A stretch of DNA of 64,000 nucleotides, taken from Scedosporium boydii (Eukaryota; Ascomycota; Sordariomycetes; Microascales; Microascaceae). Made by a program: the position numbers and the translations under genes. The notes under the pieces were generated by a model. The model did not search any database. It worked only from the letters and a program-made list of their open reading frames with translations, and was not told the DNA's origin. Below are positions 22,479 through 34,590 of this stretch, one piece after another (the stretch's first letter is position 1; each line of letters begins with the position of its first letter). The stretch is taken from NCBI GenBank assembly GCA_002221725.1, contig NJFT01000109.1:62001-126000 (forward strand), written 5' to 3'.

Positions 22479-23573
22479 TTAGAGAGCCATGGCCGCAACG
22501 ATGCCGAAGAGCGCGGGGATGATGGCAATAGCGTTCTGCCGGGGGGCGGCGTTCTGGAGCTCGGGATCGGAGCCAGAGCCATCACCCGTGGGCTGGGGAA
22601 CGACATCGTAGTACGAGGTGGAGGTGATCACGGTGACGCCGCCGCCGGGAAGGGTCGAGGTGCGAGTGTTGGTTGTGGCGCTTCGGCTGGTGGTTTGCTT
22701 GTTGGAGGAAGAGGGAGTAGGTTCTATTTTGCCATGTTAGTTGAAATGCTCAAGTTGCCCGCAAAGTACAGTGAGTGTGGTGACTAGTGGGACTAGGTGA
22801 GTGAACCGAATGCCGTTTGCATATCACTTCACATCCCCCGTATGTAATGGAGAGGGGAGAAAGGAGTAAAAAAGAACAAATAAGGCAACAAGAGGATTCA
22901 AAAGGAGAGGGGGAAAAAAAAAAAAATAAAAAAGCTTCGCGTAAGGCTTAAGCTGAATTAAAAAGGTCCCCACGTACCAGGCCTCTTGGACGAGGAAGGG
23001 ACTTGAGAAGAAGAAGAGGGGGAAAGGGTAGAGGAAGGAATAGGATCAGTCGATCCTGGAGAGGAAGAAGACGGCTCGTCCGACGACGTACCAGGATTCT
23101 TGTCGGTAGACGAGGGAGTAGGCTCGGGGGTGCTGGGTTCGGGAGCCTGGCTGGTAGGAGGCGGGTTGCTGGTGGGAGGCTGCGTGGGCTCCTGGGAGGG
23201 CTCCTGGCTGGTGGGCTCGGGTTCCTTCGACGTCGGCGGAGTCTCCGTGGGATCGGAGGTCGAGTTGTTGTTCTGACGCTTGGCGAGCTGGACGAATTTG
23301 TTGCCGAGAGCGTCACTGTTGTCATAGTCAGTCTTCGTGGTCACTTCATCAGATGTAAGGACACAGTGCTGGAGCTTCTCCGGAAAGGCTCCACAGGGCC
23401 TCGGTGGGTACGGACCTGATAATCTGGGCAAAGGTTTGTTCTCCGACCGGCCCATCGTTAACAGCTACATCGTTGACATTGCCGCGGACGCGGACAGGTA
23501 CCTGGGCAGCAATGGCCAAGGAAACCAAGACACTGACGGTCAAGGCAACGAGGAATCGCCTCAGGGTCGTCAT
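22479..23573 (-). CDS. secreted, Ser/Thr/Pro-rich GPI-anchor-type surface protein
   Basis: Three exons: 23416-23573, 22978-23315 and 22479-22723 (introns 100 and 254 bp). The protein has 246 residues from the Met at 23573. That start gives a classic signal peptide (TLRRFLVALTVSVLVSLAIA). A short folded segment follows (TFAQII joined to SDALGNKFVQLA), ending in a dibasic KRQ possible Kex2 site. Next are ~110 residues of Thr/Ser/Pro/Glu repeats (PEPTSQEPS-type) suited to O-mannosylation. Exon 3 adds YYDVVPQPTGDGSGSDPE and a hydrophobic tail (AIAIIPALFGIVAAMAL) after small residues, the pattern of a GPI anchor signal. It is probably cell-wall or plasma-membrane bound. The frame stays open upstream to 23723 with two further Mets, so a longer form is possible. 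Confidence 0.8.
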
Positions 23574-26500
23574 CCTGTTCTTCCGCTGTGTTCCGGGTGC
23601 TCGTGGAGGGTTGGTAGAGTTCTCAAGGGCTCGCTTCTCGTCTATGGTACTCAAGAGTCCGGCCTCAAGGGAGTTGTCACTTGTCGGTGTTTGAGCTGAC
23701 ATTCCGAAAGGAAGAGAAAACAAATGCCTGATGGGAAAGGGAAAGGGTATATATGAGGGAAGGTTCGGAGGGCGAGAAGCTGGTGAAGAGGTACGTCAAC
23801 AAGTTGGTGGTGTGCTTGTTCCTCGGGGTGAGATTGGAGAAGAAAGCGGGTCCAATGAGACAGATCGTGCGTCTAGGAAGCCGAATCAAAATCGACAAGC
23901 CAAGACCAAAACACCGGACAGGAAGGGCTCCAGAAAACGAAGTGGGCAACGAAAGGCCGGTCCGGTCGGCTAGCTTTTGGTTTCCCTTCCGGAATGGGGC
24001 AGCAGTCACTAGAGACTAAAGGGACCCGCGCTAAAGATGATGGCTTGAGGCGATCAGCGTGCGACTTGCATGGCACTTCAGGGCAAAACTTTCGTATCTA
24101 CCTCGAAGGTACGAGACCCTTTTCTTTGACACAGCCAGGCACGTTTAGCCACGACGCTCGATCCGACTAGAGAACGAGACTAAGGGGAAGAAACCTGTCA
24201 GGGAGATGTTTTTAGTGGTGGAGTGTGTTGGATCTTCAGAGACTTCGGAGGAAAAGAGTTCAGACTAAGAGGAAGTCGGCGAGGCCAGGCGTCTTAAACT
24301 TTGATGATGATACGAACGGGCCCCTTGGCCAGTGCCTTGTTCCTTGATACGAAGGAGGTACTTTGCACAAGTGGTACGGGGTGCAGTCCTAACTTGGAAA
24401 GACTCTGGGAGGAGGCGTGGCGTAGGCGTGGGGAGTCCCTTTGAGGCGCCACTGGGATTATTAGCGCAGGTGTGTGAGTGTTTGGGTTGAGCTGACCCCT
24501 GCGAGGTACGAGGTACTCCGTATGATGTCTGTAGTGGGTGGGTTCTATTTACTTCGTACTCATACTTCATCTCGGCCTCGCCTGCAACTGCGGACCTTTG
24601 GACTTTGTCGTGCCCAGGGAGGTTGGTTGAAAAAGTGGAGGTCCAGAAATACTGAGTACATGGAAAGGGTTCAAGGGATGCGGATGGAGGGGATCAATGA
24701 AAGTACGAAGTACGAAGTACACAACATGGAGAATACGACATGACAGCTGCAGGCTTACAGGCATAAAAGTCATAAGATGCAAAGATAATGCCGAGGAGGT
24801 CCATAAACTAATTAGAAGAAAAGTGACGATTGTCCGTCAGTCAGTGTCAACTTCCTGGTTGGGGTTCTGGGGACTGGACTCTCCGCTGTCCAAGCTGCAG
24901 CGGGTTCAGTCGCAAGGATGTGCCACCATGTGTACGACCTTTCGGCTGGGACGAGCCAGTGCGCAGTGCGCCAGGCTCTAGCCGGTATGCCGACTCAGCT
25001 GGGCCGGGATGGGTATTGATCTTCTTGGACTGGTTGGACTGGTTGGCCTGGTGCTCCATACGAAGTCCATTGTTGTACTGCGGTACCAAGGATGAGATGA
25101 GTGGAAACACAGTGAGATACGAAAAAGAGGGACAGCGCCAAGGCAGAAGCGGGGACCCTGGACAAAAATTTCTGGTGGCTGGGGCGAACGAAGTACGGAA
25201 ATGCGTACGAAGTAGCATCAAATACGTCAACGAAGGATTAATGCGAGACCGATGAACAAACGAAGGAAGGTGAAGATATCCTCACTCATCCCATATTCTG
25301 TTTCTCGAAAGTCCAAGTGTCAAAGTGTCACTCATATGGGTGGAGTAATCAACGGCATCTATCAACTCATTCGCAAGCGCAAGCACATCATGAGCACCTC
25401 AGTGACTAGCACTCCTGGAGACTGTCATGTTACAGAGTGAAGTTGCCGACATTGTGCTCCGGTTTCCTTGGAAGGCGTGCAGCTCGAGTTGGTGGGTGGA
25501 TATATTTTGATTCAATACAGTCGTACTTCGTACTTCGTTTTACAAAAGGATCTGATGCTGTGTCAAGACAAGGCGACTTGGCCAATCTATGCACGGAGCA
25601 CCTTAGTGAAATACACGAAGTACAGGATAACTTGAACAGACCCCTCGTCAATTGATGCGTGAAATAACTTCCGAGCGCACTATTCCAAGACGGATCGATC
25701 GGGAAGCTGAAGGCTATAAACTACGAAGTGGTTTATTACTTTGTGACAATAGTGTCCACAGCTTCGTTCATGTTGATCTTAGTGCGCTCAATCGAGATTT
25801 GAGTTCATCAACACTGGTCCACATTGACTTTGCCGTCCTCCACTCTCAGGCACGAAGCGCTATTAATATTGTCTTGAAGTCTTGAAGGTTGAACCAGAGC
25901 TTGCAAGCAGACACAGGTAACTTGTCATTGTATACGGAGGACTGTGTTTTTGTTGGCCTGAGTACCTCGCAGTGTCCACCAATATTGAGGACGTTGATTG
26001 AACTCTCCAACCATTATAATCTAGTCTTCGTCAGTTTCAGGTCGATGAATCGCCGAATGTGGCATCACGTAGTTTACTCAGTAGTTGACGGGTGCATCTA
26101 GCGAAGTACTCCGTAGTTTGGTTAAAAAATGACCACAGAACGCATTGCTTCGGCGTTCGAGCCGCCTCTTCTCAGGACTGCTTCGTCCCTACCTAGAAAT
26201 GGCATCACATCACCAAGCCTACTGATCGTGACACCCAGAATAGCTGCTATCCTAGCACGCAAAATATCGGAGACTACCGAATTACATGCGGTCATAAACG
26301 TTCCGGAACGCTCTTCCACTCATGAACAGGACCCCACTGGGACCTTCGAGCAACTTTCGTTTCGTATTTGGCATTGATGCCCAGGATCAAGTCAAATCGG
26401 AGCGGATGAGGTCGAATATCATCTCCCCTGTGGCCATCACTTGCGACACTTCTTCGTGTCAGTCGATGAATGGAGAAATACGAGCTTCATCGTCGGGTGT

Positions 26501-28228
26501 GGCGAGAACGAAGGAGTTTACGCAACCTGGTCTCCGTGCCGCCGTTCCCATTGGTTGGGGTAGCACTTCCTGCCAGTGGTCCGGCCCACTGTCCAGACGT
26601 GCGGTGGCTGTGTCGATGATGGAGGGAAGAACAGCAATGGCGACGAGACCTTGGGTGTTAAACTCCTCACAATCCAGGATTCTTCACGGTATAAATGACG
26701 GGATTGACGCCTTCATCAATTATTGCTGCGTATAAAATGCACAGGGCTAATAAGACATCCAGTTGTGTAATTTACTAGCGCAGATCTACCGAGTGCGGAG
26801 AATTTGATGATGCTGCGAGATAGTTGATACAAATTAGTGTTGATGTCTCGTTGGCTAGCCAGGGCACCTCAATATTTACTTGGCTGCCCAGTTTCCATTT
26901 AGGAGCTAAAGTGCTATCGATTGCGGGTGTCCGAGCCGTGGGATTGTCTGGGCATGGGATGGTATCAAATATTGAAGCATTGTGACCACTCATCCATATA
27001 TTCTTGCAGGCGTTTGATGTTACGCAACTATCAGTACTTGTCGAGACTCCAAGCCGGCACTTGAAGACTGAGCCATCACCTAATGCAATTGGAGGGGGGG
27101 GTTTCAACGAGCGTTCTAGGCTTACAGTAGGAACCGCGGCCTTGGGATGTGATGACGTGGTCTCCAATTGAGGGTTGTTAACCTTGCCCAAATCGAGCAT
27201 CCATTGCGCTAGCCCCTACAGAAAAGTCCGAGTTGAAGTTCTTCTAAGATCATATCAGCAAAATTAATGCTCGCGGCAGAAGGCTCTCCCTCTGGTTGAG
27301 GCAAAACTTGTAGATGCCCGAAGTCTTCGGTCGATATGTGCTATTCTGGAGCAAAATGAAATTGGTCATATCCTGGGTTTTGTCTAAACCACATGCTGCT
27401 GAGAGCAATGAGAGACGCAAACGATCTGGCCGAGGCGGATGGACGTCTCTTCCCTGCCAGCCTGTGGTCCGGTGGCGATCCACCTCCCCACTTCTCTCGG
27501 CCCAGGCGTGGGCTGGTAGGGCCAGGGAACTGATCTGCTGGCGATAGAAGACAGCTCTGCTGATCCTTGGACTGCGGACCCAACCCATGGTAACATTATG
27601 ACATATGAGCTCGAAGCCTGCAACGGGTAGGCGGCTTCAACGGCCCAACAACGAAATCGAGTGAAGCCCCGTTATGTAATCGTTCCTTCCAATTTCGTTT
27701 CGCTCAAAGCTATTTTAGTGGGCTGATTACGAATTCAGGGGCCACCAGCCCCCTGAAGAGGGAAGCAACAACCAACCTGGAAAAGGAAAACCAGGTTTGG
27801 AAGTACCTTTTCATACTGAGGTACTTAGATCTAATGCAAGGCTCAGGGCCAAGTTGATGTAGCATCTTGGCCCTTCCTTAATGTCGTAACGTGTCAATCC
27901 TCCCAACAGTCAACATTCATGTGATAATCCAACCGGGAACAATGCTTCACAACTGGTTCATGGTCTTATCAATGATGACTGTTGTAGGCTAATGCCAATG
28001 GATCAAATGTCTTTTGGTAACGGCCTTTGTCCACCAACACATCTGAACATTACACCCAACAAATCCACAGAACCGACAACAGCACTCTTAAGATAGGCTT
28101 GCCAAGGTCAGGCATTTCGATCCCAACCCCAACTTCACCATTCAAATCGCAAATTCATCCCTGCCCCCGCTCTTTTCCTCCCATGCCCGATCCATCTTGA
28201 TGACCTTCAACGGAGCAAAGGCCCCGCC
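23574..28228. other. 4.6-kb gene-poor interval
   Basis: No intact gene is supported. Between 24.5 and 26.1 kb the palindromic words TACGAAGTA/TACTTCGTA and TACTCCGTA recur many times. On the minus strand at about 26470-26690 a 70-codon frame with protein-like composition (containing GLVAIAVLPS and SFVLATPDD) ends in a stop. A second frame (26775-27200) lies upstream out of register, which could be remnants of one broken gene. The last ~600 bases are the dolichol kinase promoter. Confidence 0.45.
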
Positions 28229-31014
28229 ATGCCCAAACCTGAGAACTTAGAGAGGACAGCATGGCAGCCTGCCAGCAACCCTGGCAGCTTGGAAGAGGAA
28301 CCCAATCTCAGGCTCCTGTCACGCTCTCCTCATCCCTACCACCGCCAGAGCTTCGAGCTTCTCCACCCGACCGACCGCATCGAATACACGGGCCGATCGT
28401 GCCTGGTGACGCTGACCGCGAACAATGACGAGACCGATACGTCAAACCCGCAGCTCCCGAAGGACTCTCCCCTCGCCAGCGATAGCGGTACTGAGGCCGA
28501 TGATGAGCACTTCCTCAAGGGTCTCCCCGCCCCCAGGGCGAGACTGCATAAGGGTTTGAGAGGCCGCAATGAGACAATATCAGGATCTTCGACGCCCCTT
28601 CTGTCCCCATCTATCCCGGCACATCATGTCGAGGAGCTCGGCGAAAAGTTGCCCGAGGCGATCAACGGCGACAGGCGCTTCGCCGCCAATAGAGTCCGCC
28701 AGGCCCGCCATGTTGCGAGAAGATATGTGGAGGTTGCCCTGTTAGCTGGTCTCATCATGATGGTGTTATCCAACCGTAGAGTGCAGCCGGTAATGAGATT
28801 CTGGTTCCCAGGTAAGCCGAGAGAGCCCGCGCATACAGCCTTGCTGTCGCTCTAGCTCCTGTTAACATCTATTTAGAATGCATCGTGGCGCTCTCCCTCT
28901 TTGGAGTACTGCTAGCTCTCTATCCTCTTCGCCTGGCTCTCTGGGCTCATTTTCATCGCACCCCGATACGCCGCATTCCTTTAAGAGCCCCGATGCAATT
29001 CGATCCCGCGCCTCTGCTTTATCCGCAAACCATCACCGTTCTTACGTCATTCCTCCTCGCGAGCGACAATCCGACCCTAGTCCTCCCTAATATCATCCTC
29101 TGTCTCTGCTCCTTTCCGGAGCAGCTTATCCCATTTACTGTTTCGAATGAAACGTACAACAGCGTTCATTGGGTCCTATCATGTGTGCCATTGTTTTGGG
29201 CCACTTCTCGACATGCGCCTTACCTGGTAGAATCTAGGGACAAGACATGGTCATTGATGGATTCTCATTATGTCACTCCTAGCATGGCTGTCATGCTCTA
29301 TCCTCTCCACGAAAGTTTACGCCGAGTTCTCCGCCACCTCACGACGACCAGTCTCTTACCAGCCGAACTCGAATTATTCTCGATTGCTCTTATTAACCTT
29401 TTACTTCTAACCTCATCTCCCCAGATGAGGATTCTTAAAGCTCTGTTATGGGTTGGCGGACTGGGTGTCTTGGTCCTGTGCGGCCAGGTAATAACCTGGG
29501 GAATATCCTTGGCGCGTGTGCCGAAGTGGCGTTTCAAGAGAGAGCCTCTTCAGTCTTCTTCATCAACGCTTGCTAGGGTCATGCGCCGGCTCCTCTGGTC
29601 GAAGAAGTCTCTTAGAAAGGGCGCCGACAACCGGTCCCGCTCCGCCAACGGTTTGCCTTCCGTCTGGCCCTGGCCCTCTTCGGAAGAATCCGACCTAGAC
29701 TCGCCCGTGTCGAGGTACGACGTTGTGTCCCCGTTTTCGCTGAATAGAGAGGCGGAGGAAGCGACATTACTGGCCAGAACGGGATCGGAACCACCTACAA
29801 ACGGAAAGCCCATCGGGCGGCGGAATACATTCCCCTTTGCTCCCGCTATGGGTAGAGTTAAGCGGCAGCTCGCGACGCATACGCCAGCGGGGCGCAAGAA
29901 GAGATCGACCTCGATGTCCGTCCGTGCATTCTTCAGCTTGACACAGTCACAGGCCGCCGCTAGGAAGTGGTTTTACGCGAGCTACGTCTACCTATGCATC
30001 ATCGGCATCGCCCTTGTCGGTATCCGAACCTATATTACGCGCTACGCCCTAAATGGAGCGGAGGCCATTGGCTGGGTGCTGGGTTACCTCTTTGGAAACA
30101 TCAACTGGTTCCGCTTCAAGGTCGTCAGCGAGAACCTGGACGGGTGGATCTGCCTCCCGCCAAGAACCGACCTTGATGCTGGCCAGTTCTGCCACCAGGG
30201 CTGGGTACAGCACATCCGACTAGAAACCTTTGGCAGCGCTAACACGAGGCTGCTGATTATCGGATACTGGCTCATGATTCTCGTCTTCGGTCTCGTCATC
30301 GTGTACCGCCTCAAGGACGTCTACGAGGTCGACACCCGCCGCAAGGTCTTCCACTTTATGATGGTCGGCATGCTTCTCCCGGCCACCTACGTCGACCCGG
30401 CCTTCGCCGCCCTCGCCCTCTCCGCGGCCCTAGCCCTCTTCCTCCTCCTCGATCTCCTTCGCGCGAGCCAGCTGCCGCCCCTCTCGAAGCCCATCGCTAA
30501 TTTCCTCGCGCCTTACGTCGACGGCAGAGACTTCCGCGGACCCGTCGTAATTTCTCACATCTTCCTCCTTATCGGTTGCGCCATACCCCTCTGGCTTACC
30601 CTCGCCTCGCTCCCGCGCAGCGGTTCCGGCCACCTCGCCGGCTGGGAAATCCCCACGCGCGAAGTCAGCATGGTTTCGGGCGTCATCTGCGTCGGCCTCG
30701 GCGATGCCGCCGCCTCCCTCATCGGCCGACGATGGGGTCACCGAAAGTGGGTCTGGGGCGGTGGCAAGAGCCTCGAGGGCAGCGCCGCCTTCGCCACGGC
30801 CGTGTTCGTCGGTCTCGTATCCGCGAGCCTGTGGTTAAGGGTGGGTAGGTGGCCTGTCCCGGAGGGGAAGCTCCTCAGTTGGCCCATGGAGATGCGGAAC
30901 GCCGGGGTTTGCGCTTCCGTGGCGAGCTTGACGGAGGCGGTGTTGACGGGGGGGAATGATAATGTTATTGTGCCGGTTGTTTTGTGGACTTGCGTCAAGA
31001 GTCTGGGGGTTTGA
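28229..31014 (+). CDS. SEC59: dolichol kinase
   Basis: Two exons, 28229-28811 and 28877-31014, with a 65-bp intron ending ATTTAG. The protein has 906 residues. It phosphorylates dolichol with CTP at the ER membrane, supplying dolichyl phosphate for N-glycosylation, O-mannosylation and GPI synthesis. The C-terminal half is multi-spanning and carries the family motifs GVICVGLGDAAASLIGRR and GGGKSLEGSAAF near the end, the CTP-binding/catalytic region. DTRRKVFHFMMVGMLLP, about 230 residues before the end, is the conserved start of the kinase core. The N-terminal ~190 residues are hydrophilic, and a second hydrophilic loop (around residues 400-560) is Ser/Arg-rich. Both make it much longer than yeast Sec59, as is common in filamentous fungi. 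Confidence 0.95.
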
Positions 31015-31506
31015 GATGAAAACAAACCCTGTTCTGGTTGCGCCGTCCTTTTTTTCCATCTCCGGCTTTTATTGCTGTGTTTTTATAGAATTGGGGACAT
31101 GATACATCTAGCATTGGCGTTGGCGGCGAGGAATTGAATCGGATCTTTTGATGAAGGGTGTCTCCGTATCGGAACGGTTCTTTTTGGTGTTTTGTTTTTC
31201 GCGTCTATTCGGTTTCTACACTAAAGGTAGACGGGAAAGTCTTTGTAAAAATAATAATGGAAATATATAATAATAGATGAGCGGTTTCGAAGACCGCCCG
31301 ATGGCCAGTCTATCGCGTACCAAGACGTCTCTAGACCTTTTTCTTCTTTGTCTTTTCCCCTTTCTATGCTATTTCCGACGTCTAAAGCTTGCAACATGAA
31401 TGCCTTTTGGGCAAAGCAATAATCCGTGAATAACGCTCCTAAGAATAAGTCATTATGATACTGATAAGTGACGCGGTGCGCCGCCGGTCTTAACCGGTCG
31501 CCGGAT
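31015..31506. other. convergent 3' flanks, SEC59 and ORC2
   Basis: About 490 bp, AT-rich, between converging genes. Likely both 3' UTRs. No gene is seen. Confidence 0.5.
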
Positions 31507-33375
31507 TCAAGACTCGATATCCTCCAATATCGCCTCCATCTCGTCTCTCCTAAACGGCACGCTGATAAGCTCCGTGCCCAAGGCGTCTTTCCTACTCGTA
31601 ATCATCTGGTGATCATGGAATCTAAAAAGAAAAGTTAGCCCTCTAGCACACTAAACGCTTAAATCCAAAGAAAGAAAATGAAAACCACAAAAGGGGAGGA
31701 GACAAGCTACTCACTCCCTCAAAAGCTGCCGAAACGCCATCTCCGAACTCGGACAGACAAAAGCCTCCACAGCCTTATTATACAAAATCCTATACTCCAA
31801 CCCAGGATTCTCCCCACCATCTCCCCCCATTCCTCCATCCTCATCCAGCGCCGTCAAGACCTCCGCGACGAGCAAAGCATACAAGCTCCGCGCATTCTGC
31901 GTCAAGCTCTTGAGCACAAACGCAACGGCCTGTCGACCCCCGGCGCGGCGAGCGGCTCTGCCGAGGAGCTCGTGGACGTCGTCGACTACGTCGAGCTCGG
32001 CGGTTAAGGGGGCGAGGGTGGTGGCGTCGTGGAAGGCGAAGTTGAAGGTGGAGCGGAGGGAGACGTCCCAGAGGAAAGGGAAGTCGGGGGTGTCGGCGGA
32101 GCAGATGAGGTGGATTTGGGGGTGGGAGGCGAGTTGGGCGAGGAGGGATTGGGTGGAGGGTTTGCGGAGGGGAGGGGCGTCGATGGAGTTGACGAGGATG
32201 GTGAGGTTGGTTGTGGGGGAGGCGGCGAGGTGGGAGGTGATGGATTGGAGGATGGCAGCGGGTTGGGCGGCGGGGACGGGTTTGGAGGGTTCGAGGGCCG
32301 CCCAGATGGTGGAGAGGATGTCGCGTGGGGTGATGGTGCGGACGTAACCATTCACTATAACGATTTTGGGTCCGGCTTCGTCGTCGCGGCTGGATTTGTT
32401 CTTGGAGATGTGCGTCGCGAATTTGCGCATGAGGGAGCGCTTGGATCCCATTCCGTAGAGACACACCGTAAAACCCTCGGACAGCTCGAATTCCCACTGC
32501 GGGAACGAGTCGACGTGGATGGACTCGAGGAACCGCAGATTCTCGGCGTGCGGGTCCTCGTAGTCCCGCCAGAAGGAAAAGTATTCGTCATGCGTAAGTA
32601 GGTCCAGCGACGCGAGAGTGTTATCCGACGTCTTCACCTTGCCAGGCTTGTTGTGGAAGAAGTACATCTCGTGGGGCGGTAGGTCCCGTGGCGGCGAGGG
32701 TGACTTGATCTTCCTCGGGCGTCCGCGACCGCGACGGGGCGTCGTTTTGGACGGTGTATCTGGCGCGCTGGCCGCAGCGTCCGTCTCTTCTTCTTCCTCT
32801 GACCCCTCGCGGTCGTCGTCGGAAGATTCGTAGATTTGCCGCGCGAGGTTTTCTTGCTCCTCGTCCTCGCTGCCTTCGTCGTCTACCACGTTGCGGATCA
32901 GCGCTCTCATGCTCTTCTTCCGGGCCGAGCGGTCGGCGGCGTTGCGCCTGCGGGGCGTGATGCCATTTCCGTCTAGTAGCCTCGAGGGTGTCACGGCGGT
33001 ACTCGCGCTCGGTCTGCCTCGTCCTCTTTTTGAGGGTGTCTCTGCCTGCCTCTCTGTAGGTGTTGTCGGGGCGACTTTAGGCGGCCTCCCTCTTCGCCTG
33101 GGCGGCGTCGTCGTTGGCTCGGGTTCAGGCGTAGGAGTAGGCTCGGATTCAGGTTCAGATTCGGGCTCGGGTTCGGCAGCATCTACTTCGACTGTGACAT
33201 CTTCGTCATCTTTGGTCGTCGACTTTCTCCTCTTGGGTGCAACTGTGATTTCCTCATCCTCCGCAATCTCTCTCAGCTTGAGAGAAGGGTTGCGCTTCCT
33301 CTTTGGCCTGGGGGCTTCGTGGATACCAGCTGTGTCTTCGTCCACATCTTTCGGGAGGGCTTTTCGTCTCGGCAT
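31507..33375 (-). CDS. ORC2: origin recognition complex subunit 2
   Basis: Two exons: 31715-33375 and 31507-31621 (93-bp intron). The protein has 591 residues. It is part of the ORC hexamer that marks replication origins and loads MCM helicase. The N-terminal ~230 residues are disordered, acidic and basic by turns. They contain three AT-hook-like motifs, near 93-100 (RRRGRPPK), 117-122 (RGRGRP) and 214-222 (RRGRGRPRK), suited to minor-groove DNA binding. The folded ORC2 domain starts near 240, with LDLLTHDEYFSFWRDY, WEFELSEGFTVCLYGMGSKRSL and VIVNGY. Exon 2 encodes the winged-helix end (FHDHQMITSRKD, then VPFRRDEMEAIL). The start is the ATG at 33375; a GTG lies just before it. The gene is divergent from GEP4. 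Confidence 0.95.
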
Positions 33376-33786
33376 CACCTCGGATATGTATTATATCTCC
33401 GTATTTGAATCTTGATTTCTAGTATTCGTCATTGGCTTCGTCTGGTCGGGAGAATAGAATGAATCTGTCTGAATTAATGTGGCATCAATACTTCTACAGC
33501 AGTTGACGCGAGGTTCTCAACGCGCTCAATTGGCTCCAATGAATTTGACCAGGGTGGGATTCAATGTTAAATAGTATAAGTACAATTATTCATACCAATT
33601 CCAATACGTTACAAAGTATAGTTACATATAACTCTAAGCTGGATGGATAAGTCAGCACTCAAGCTCGACGCTGGTTCGAATCCAACTTCACCTCATCGAT
33701 TTGCTTGATCTCGTCGGTTTTCCAGCTTCAGCAATTTCGCAAACGGCGTCACTCGTTCCAATCTTTAATTCTTCATACCGCTTAAA
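33376..33786. promoter_or_regulatory. divergent promoter ORC2 / GEP4
   Basis: About 410 bp between divergent start codons, holding both promoters. No individual element is assigned. Confidence 0.45.
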
Positions 33787-34590
33787 ATGGGTCTCAATCT
33801 AAATCTCTCCGCCTCCTTGAATGTATTCAAGCTCATCACACGACCCTACCTATGTCTCCCTCACCACACCGTACCAACCTTTGCCGACCTGCCCATCCCT
33901 CTAGACTCGGTGCTCAAAGAACAAGGGAAGAAGGCAGATATTCGTGCAGTCGTATTAGACAAGGATGATTGCTTCGCGTTCCCAGACTCCAACGAAGTAT
34001 ATAAGCCGTATAAGGTAGATCCCACCAAGTACAATTTTCTCTTTTTTTTTTTTTTTTTTTTCGTAAGGTCTCAAGCTCGTAGTAACAACTTCTTCAAGGA
34101 ACGGTTTGAGGATTTAAAGCGAGCGTATCCGGGGCGCCGTCTGCTGATTGTATCCAATACGGCCGGCGCCACGTCCTGGGATCCGCAAAGGAAGCTTGCA
34201 GGGGCCGTAGAGAAGGAGACGGGCATCCCCGTGCTCGGCCACAGCGACAAGAAGCCAGGTTGTGGGTCGGAAGTCATGGAGTACTTTCGCCAGTATCCAG
34301 AGACTGGAGTCACTCATCCCTCCCATGTCGCAATTGTAGGTGATCGGCTCACGACAGACATCATGATGGCGAACATGATGGGGGCCTGGGGGTTCTGGGT
34401 CAAGGATGGCGTCGTCCCTCTAAGCAGGAAGAGCATTGTAAGTCCACTCATGACTCCGAGACTGGAATACAGGAAAACTGGAAGGCAGGAGTTGGATCTA
34501 ACGGGCGAATAGTTTTCGAGAATGGAGAGGCAATTCGTCGGATCCATATGGGCAAGAGGATATCAGCCAAATCCTCCGTCTGAATCATAA
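33787..34590 (+). CDS. GEP4: mitochondrial phosphatidylglycerophosphatase GEP4
   Basis: Three exons: 33787-34014, 34099-34437 and 34513-34590 (introns 84 and 75 bp). The protein has 214 residues. It removes phosphate from phosphatidylglycerophosphate in the mitochondrial matrix, the step before cardiolipin. It is a HAD phosphatase: motif I is VVLDKDDCFAFPD, motif II the Ser of LLIVSNTAG, motif III the Lys of KKPGC, and motif IV VAIVGDRLTTDIMMAN. Exon 3 supplies the conserved tail (FSRMERQFVGS, then RGYQP). Intron 1 is in frame and free of stops, with a 20-T run; I place its acceptor at CTTCAAG because the family reads YKPY then directly ERFEDLKRAYPG. Retention would insert a Phe-rich 28-residue stretch. 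Confidence 0.9.

Noticed and set aside
26775..27200. 141-codon minus-strand frame as a gene
   Set aside because: No recognisable domain, not continuous with protein-like segments downstream; treated as possible remnant only.
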